A stretch of 64,000 bases of DNA from contig NC_035449.2 of NCBI RefSeq assembly GCF_002127325.2, forward strand, positions 84,302,026-84,366,025, in the 5' to 3' direction. Position numbers and translations under genes: made by a program. Shown here one piece after another: positions 59,310 through 64,000 of the stretch. The DNA comes from Helianthus annuus (taxonomy: Eukaryota > Streptophyta > Magnoliopsida > Asterales > Asteraceae). Within the stretch, counting starts at the first letter, position 1. The number at the start of each line of letters is the position of its first letter. The notes beneath the pieces are model-generated. The model saw nothing but the letters and a program-made list of their open reading frames with translations, was not told the DNA's origin and made no database searches.

Positions 59310-60215
59310 ATGAATGATTTGTTCTCCCAATCTTTTAAGCAATATGAAGATAATGACTTGGAGGCGGGGCGCGGCGGTGGCGGGAGTGACAATCCCGATC
59401 TTGACAAATTCTTCGAAGATGTCGAGAGTGTCAAGGAAGACATGGATGGAGTCGAGAAACTCTACAAGAGGCTACAAGAGGCGAATTCGGAGAGCAAAAC
59501 GGTCCATAATGCCAATGCCATGAAGCAACTCCGGTCCAAGATGGACTCAGATGTCTCTCAAGTGCTGAAGCGTGTACGAGTCATCAAAGGCAAGATTGAG
59601 GCGCTTGATAAGGCTAACATCGCCAACCGCAAGCTCCCTGGTTGTGGGCCTGGCTCGTCAACTGACAGAACTCGTACATCGGTTGTTAGTGGTTTGGGGA
59701 AGAAGCTTAAGTCTTTGATGGATGACTTTCAATCATTGCGAACCCGCATGAATGATGAGTACAAGGAGACTGTTGCTAGAAGATACTTTACAATTACGGG
59801 TGAGAAACCAAGTGACGACGTTATTGAAGATCTCATCGCTAATGGGGAAGGGGAAGATTTCATGCAAAAAGCCATCCAAGATCAAGGTCGCGGTCAAGTT
59901 ATGGACACTATCAACGAAATTCAAGAAAGGCATGATTCTGTGAAAGAAATAGAAAAAAATTTGATGGAACTCCATCAAATTTTCTTGGACATGGCCGCAC
60001 TAGTTGAGGCCCAGGGGCAACAACTGAACGATATTGAGAGCCACGTAGGGCACGCAAGTTCATTTGTGCACCGCGGGACTGAACAACTAGTTGAGGCAAG
60101 AGAACTGCAAAAGAACTCGAGGAAATTCACCGTCATCGCGATCTTCCTTATTATCCTTCTTATAATCGTCATACTTTATCCAGTTTGGTTCCCAATGCTG
60201 ATAAATAGCTTCTAA
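59310..60215 (+). CDS. SYP124: Qa-SNARE syntaxin, SYP12 group (SYP124/125-like)
   Basis: The 301-residue protein starts [12 protein letters not shown], the hallmark of SYP12 syntaxins. Residues 30-150 form the N-terminal Habc helices with [15 protein letters not shown] and the conserved [29 protein letters not shown] lies at 158-165. The Qa SNARE motif spans about 199-261 with the zero-layer Gln at 235 (LVEAQGQQ). A hydrophobic tail anchor spans 273-296, followed by a short end. The protein should sit in the plasma membrane and drive fusion of secretory vesicles with VAMP and SNAP partners. The start LFSxSFKxY and the length suit the pollen- and tip-growth-linked SYP123/124/125 branch rather than SYP121 or SYP132; the exact paralogue is not certain. 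The frame is a single exon. It is the only clear host gene here. Confidence 0.93.
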   Translation: MNDLFSQSFKQYEDNDLEAGRGGGGSDNPDLDKFFEDVESVKEDMDGVEKLYKRLQEANSESKTVHNANAMKQLRSKMDSDVSQVLKRVRVIKGKIEALDKANIANRKLPGCGPGSSTDRTRTSVVSGLGKKLKSLMDDFQSLRTRMNDEYKETVARRYFTITGEKPSDDVIEDLIANGEGEDFMQKAIQDQGRGQVMDTINEIQERHDSVKEIEKNLMELHQIFLDMAALVEAQGQQLNDIESHVGHASSFVHRGTEQLVEARELQKNSRKFTVIAIFLIILLIIVILYPVWFPMLINSF

Positions 60216-61048
60216 GATGAGTTAAGATACTGGGTGGAAGAAGTCAATTATGTTTTCGCGGACTTTGTCCCTTATTATTGTGCCTTGAAAACAATTCGTG
60301 TTTATGTTTTCATTTTCTAAAGAGGTGTACGATAGTAGATATGAATTTTTATTCAATCTGGAAATAAAGGACAAATTCTATAATTTAAAAAGGAAAATTG
60401 ATGATGACTTGATAGATTTCAGTTTGATTCTATTAATTTGAATGTACCTTCCACCCTTGATCCACGATCAAATTGTCGCATAGTCTTTTGTTTGCTTTTT
60501 CAAATTTGTTCAATAGTTGGTATGGTGTTTGACGTGCATTTTGGACAGTCAATACGCGGCTCAACTAGGACTAACGTTGAAGCTTCTGTCTAATGTTTGA
60601 TGACTAAGGGGGTCTTTGTTTATGTCTGCCTCACGCAGACCACGCGCATACGTTTGAGTCTGGAGTGTGTTTGTTTTCTCGAAGTGATTTCATTAAAAAA
60701 TCTCTGTCAGTCCTCTTCTTGGGGCAGATGTGGACCCTCCTTTTCTAACCTCTTCTCATCAACCTCCCACACAAACCCTAGCATCTTCTTCTCCACCCTT
60801 CCTCCTCCAAGCCTCCACCTCCACATCACCTCCACACATAGTGCCGCCGTCACCTCCCCCACTACAGCCAGCTTGCAATTCGCCGACCGGTACATTAGGG
60901 AAAAACATGACAGGAAGACAAAATCAAGTGGGGGTCTTCTTTTTGGGTTAAATTAGGCAAAACAAAGAAGAAAAGAGGAGACCATAACTCCATAGCTTCC
61001 CCTTTAGTGGGGAGATCCACTTCAATCTCTCTCTCCACGTATAACAAA
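60216..61048. other. Intergenic region between syntaxin and the hAT element
   Basis: The first part should be the syntaxin 3' UTR (AATAAAG near 60363). The stretch 60715-60900 is pyrimidine-rich and resembles a plant 5' leader (AAACCCTAGCATCTTCTTCT). The overlapping frames there are low-complexity and I do not call a gene. Confidence 0.55.
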
Positions 61049-61103
61049 TAGGGCTGGCAATTTTAGACACGTACACGAATACACGACACGAACCTACACG
61101 GCC

Positions 61104-61213
61104 TTAACAGGTATCGTGTATGACCTTAACAGGTATCGTGTACTAAACAGGTAGACACGAAACAACCTGTTAATTTTCGTGTCTAAACAGGTCAGATACC
61201 TGTTTACCTGTTA
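61104..61213. repeat. Subterminal AACAGGT/ACCTGTT motifs of the hAT element
   Basis: About seven copies of AACAGGT or its complement lie within 110 bp of one another, mixed with CGTGT/ACACG words. Clustered subterminal words in both orientations are the usual binding sites for hAT transposases. Confidence 0.7.
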
Positions 61214-61410
61214 TGTACATGTTAAGACATGATAAGGTTTTTATTTTAATTAAATAAAACATATATGATAATAATCTAATATATGGTATACGGCGCTATA
61301 CAGTGGAACTTTTAGAACCTTCTTTAGTTCAAAAAAATGAAAACCCTAATGACCTAATCACTTAATCAGATCTCTCTCAAGTCTCTCTACAGCCGACATC
61401 GACAGCTTCA

Positions 61411-61491
61411 CCGCACAGCCACTCCGCCGGCCATCCACCGCACAGCCACTCCGCCGGCCATCCACCGCACAGCCACTCCGCCGGCCATCCA
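61411..61491. repeat. Three exact 27-bp tandem repeats
   Basis: The unit starts CCGCACAGCCACTCCG and is repeated at 61411, 61438 and 61465, with a partial copy further on. It lies in the 5' leader of the transposase gene. Confidence 0.95.
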
Positions 61492-61548
61492 CCGCACCGA
61501 CAGCTTCACCGCACCGGCATCCACCGCACAGCCACTCCGGCGTTCAAA

Positions 61549-62007
61549 GTAAGCAGAACTCATTGTTCAGTTAGATTAGCTCATTGTTCAGTTAGATTCG
61601 CTCATTGTTCAGTTAGATTAGTTAGATTCGCTCATTGTTCAGTTATATTCACTGTTTTCACACAATTTTGAAATCGATTAGTTAATTAATGGGATTTTAA
61701 GCAACATTAAAGTCTCTGTACACATGAAAACCTATTGTTAATAACAGTTTGATTTTTTTTGTAGACAACTTTGGTTAATAACAGTTTGATTTTAAGACTT
61801 TGATTATAATACCATGGTAGATTTTTTTCGATTATACAATCCATATTGTGCATGTGCTATGCGAGTTCTTAACCCACTGTTTTTGTAGATAACTTTGGTT
61901 AATAACAGTTTGATTTTTTTTTTTACACATGAAAACCTCTTGTTACATAAGAACAGATCTGTCTAATTTCTTGTATGCTTTCTAATTGATTGTATGCTTT
62001 CTAACAG
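61549..62007 (+). other. Putative 5' UTR intron of the hAT transposase gene
   Basis: TTCAAA|GTAAGC at 61549 and TTTCTAACAG|ATT at 62007 make a good intron pair just before the start codon. Inside lie short tandem copies of CTCATTGTTCAGTTAGATT (61558-61650) and three copies of TTGGTTAATAACAGTTTG-like sequence. Confidence 0.5.
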
Positions 62008-62022
62008 ATTAAGAAATTCAAT

Positions 62023-64000
62023 ATGAGTGATTCTCAAAAGAAGGTGGGAAAGAAGAAGGATAAGAAGTCCTATGTATGTTTATCTAACTTTTATGGCTTT
62101 TGGTTCAAGTTTGGTATTATTTTTTGTGTAACTTTATTTGTTTTCTCTATTGTAGCCGGAGTCAGATTCTGTCAAAATTGATCTAGAAAATGATAGCTCA
62201 ATGAATATGGATGTGGAAGATGATGAAGTTCACTCTGTGGAGGTAGATGATACAAACGATAGTGATGATAACAAATCAGGAGTAAAGAGACAACGAAAGG
62301 AAAGATCTATTGTGTGGCAATACTTCACTAAACTTAAAAAGAAAGCAGTCGGTGGAAAAGTTCCAAGCAAGTGCAACAAATGTAATCATATTATCATATA
62401 TGATAGCAAGCAAGGTACGGGGAATATTTCGAAACACATAAAATCTTGCTATGGTTCTAGTTTCAAAGATGTTGGTCAAATGATTTTAAACAGTGACATG
62501 AAATTAAAGTCATCTACGTTTTCTCAAAGTATGTTCCGCGAGATGCTTGTAGCTGCTATCGTTATGCATGAGTTACCTTTGTCATTTGTAGATTATAAGG
62601 GATTTAGAGATTTATTTAAGTATCTGCAACCCGATGTCAATATCATCTCTAGAAATACTGTGAAATCTGATTTACTGAAAATGTATAAGAGAGAAAAGGA
62701 AAAGGTCAAAGAAATGCTTATGGAATCACCTGGGAGGTTGTGCCTAACTTCAGATTTGTGGACGTCTATTGCTACTGATGGGTATTTAGCAATTACAGTT
62801 CACTTTATGGATAAACAATGGGTTTTGCAAAAAAGAGTGTTATCATTTTCTTTCATGCCACCACCTCATACCGGTGTTGCTTTGTGTGAAAAAGTGTTTT
62901 CTATTCTAGTAGAGTGGGGCATAGAAAATAAAATATTTTCTATGACATTAGATAATGCTTCTTCTAATGACACTTTTATTGGGCTTTTAAGAGAACAACT
63001 AAATAAAAAATTACCACTTGTTTCTAGGGGTAATTTTTTTCACTTGAGATGTTGTGCACATATTTTGAACTTGATTGTGCAAGATGGGTTAAAGCAAATT
63101 GATGAGTGTATTTACAAAGTGAGAGAGAGTATAAAGTATGTGAAAGGGTCGCAACAAAGGAAGGAAAAGTTTATAGAGTGTGTTCAGTTGCTTTCTTTGA
63201 AAAGGAAAAAGGGGTTAAGGCAAGACGTTGTTACTAGGTGGAATTCTACTTTTTTAATGCTTGATGGTGCCCTTTTTTATCGACGCGCCTTTTGCCATTT
63301 AGAATTGAGTGATTCTAATTATAAGCATTGTCCGAATGCATTGGAGTGGGAAAAGATTGGAAAGATGTGCTCTTTTCTTGGAGTGTTTTATGATATCACA
63401 AATGTTTTTTCGGGTAGCAAATACCCAACTGCAAACTTGTATTATCCACATGTTTTTATGGCTTACTTGACTTTGAAAGAGGGTATGGGTTCAGAAGACG
63501 AGTATATGAGAAAAATGGCTGACTTGATGATGACAAAGTTTCAGAAATATTGGTCTGATTTTAGTCTTACTTTAGCCATAGCTGTGGTGTTGGATCCTAG
63601 ATACAAATTGCACTTTATCGAGTGGAGTTATTCACAAGTTTATGGACGTGATAGCAAGGAATATGAATATGTTGATGAGGTTTTGCACTCTACTTTTCAT
63701 GAATATGTTGAGTTAAATATGGATGGTGGTTCTTCTACAACTTCAAATGTCGCAAGTACTTCAGAAGCTAGCAAAGGGGTTGAGGATACGGTAGATGATG
63801 ATTCAACAAGTGTCTTTGGAGTTAGAGCTAGACTTAAGGTAATTTATTTGTTAATGTATATAATTCTTTTTTAGGATTTTGATCTTTTATGTATTCATTT
63901 ACTAATTATTTATTATTCTTTTTTAGGATTTTGATCAGTTTCAAAGTAAAGATTTTCTAGCTAACAAAAAATCAGAATTGCAATTGTATTTGGATGAGTC
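62023..64000 (+). CDS. hAT transposase with BED zinc finger (3' end outside window)
   Basis: Exon 1 is 62023-62073 (MSDSQKKVGKKKDKKSY), ending at TAT|GTATGT. Exon 2 starts after TTGTAG at 62156 and is open to 63838 (AAG|GTAATT). Exon 3 starts at 63927 and reads SELQLYLDE, the start of the hAT C-terminal dimerisation domain. In the spliced protein the BED finger has C90, C93, H111 and C115. RNase H-fold aspartates lie in LTSDLWTS (D217) and TLDNASSND (D283); the CCAHILNLIVQDGL and DVVTRWNS blocks follow. The catalytic Glu should be downstream of DPRYK. It resembles RICESLEEPER/DAYSLEEPER-type transposases. With its subterminal repeats it would cut and paste this element. No stop is seen, so it may be functional. 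Confidence 0.88.

Larger units (their letters stand above)
61049..64000 (+). mobile_element. hAT DNA transposon, left part
   Basis: TAGGGCTGGCAATTTTAGAC at 61049 resembles the terminal inverted repeat of many plant hAT elements. It is followed by repeated subterminal words and, 1 kb on, a hAT transposase gene running off the window. The other end is outside, so the terminal repeat and the 8-bp target duplication could not be checked. Confidence 0.7.

Noticed and set aside
60597..60956. 119-codon frame after the syntaxin gene
   Set aside because: Low-complexity Ser/Pro/Thr-rich translation of a pyrimidine-rich stretch, with other frames equally open and no domain.

Overview
The window looks like a transposon-rich stretch of a plant nuclear chromosome. 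It has long-LTR Ty3/gypsy elements nested in one another, remnants of Ty1/copia and PIF/Harbinger elements, a BED-finger hAT transposon, and one ordinary plant gene: an intronless SYP12-type plasma-membrane syntaxin at 59310-60215. A eudicot is likely. The style of the retroelements suggests Asteraceae to me, but that is an inference I could not test. I see no rRNA, tRNA, CRISPR array or bacterial-type operon.

Layout. (A) 1-12523 is a plus-strand Ty3/gypsy element whose 5' LTR is cut by the window edge. Its LTRs differ by only about 1%, yet its coding region is badly decayed. (Athila-like) 12524-32638 is a minus-strand, gag-protease-only element with a tRNA-Asp-type primer-binding site. It is broken up by insertion of (B) 16822-30871, a complete plus-strand chromovirus-type element. 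B has a 14-hairpin array in its leader, an acidic proline-rich extra ORF before gag, and a gag-pol broken by one short deletion. (C) From 32639 a minus-strand long LTR, probably solo or truncated, lies in the Athila-like LTR. A decayed PIF/Harbinger transposase follows at 37050-37794, then the 5' LTR and gag remnant of a copia element (38074-39186).

(D) 39187-57057 is a minus-strand Ty3/gypsy element flanked by GGCAA duplications. It also carries an extra ORF before gag and has a many-times-broken pol. (E) 44793-54204 is inserted inside the gag of D and is flanked by TTTAC duplications. It is the youngest layer: both LTRs are 2137 bp and look identical, and it has an open 1532-codon gag-pol. 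The right part holds sparse intergenic DNA, the syntaxin gene, and the left end of a hAT transposon (61049 to the window edge) with its transposase gene running off the end.

Three patterns stand out. First, five different LTR families (A-E) share one promoter layout: a TATA-like box, a good 5' splice site usually 123-129 nt downstream, and a 3' splice site 235-320 nt before the LTR end. This implies an intron in each leader. Second, two different gypsy elements carry an acidic, proline-rich extra ORF between the primer-binding site and gag. Third, the gag of E appears to need removal of an 86-nt intron to join its true N-terminus. Frames, repeats and identities were read by eye; no alignment or database search was run.
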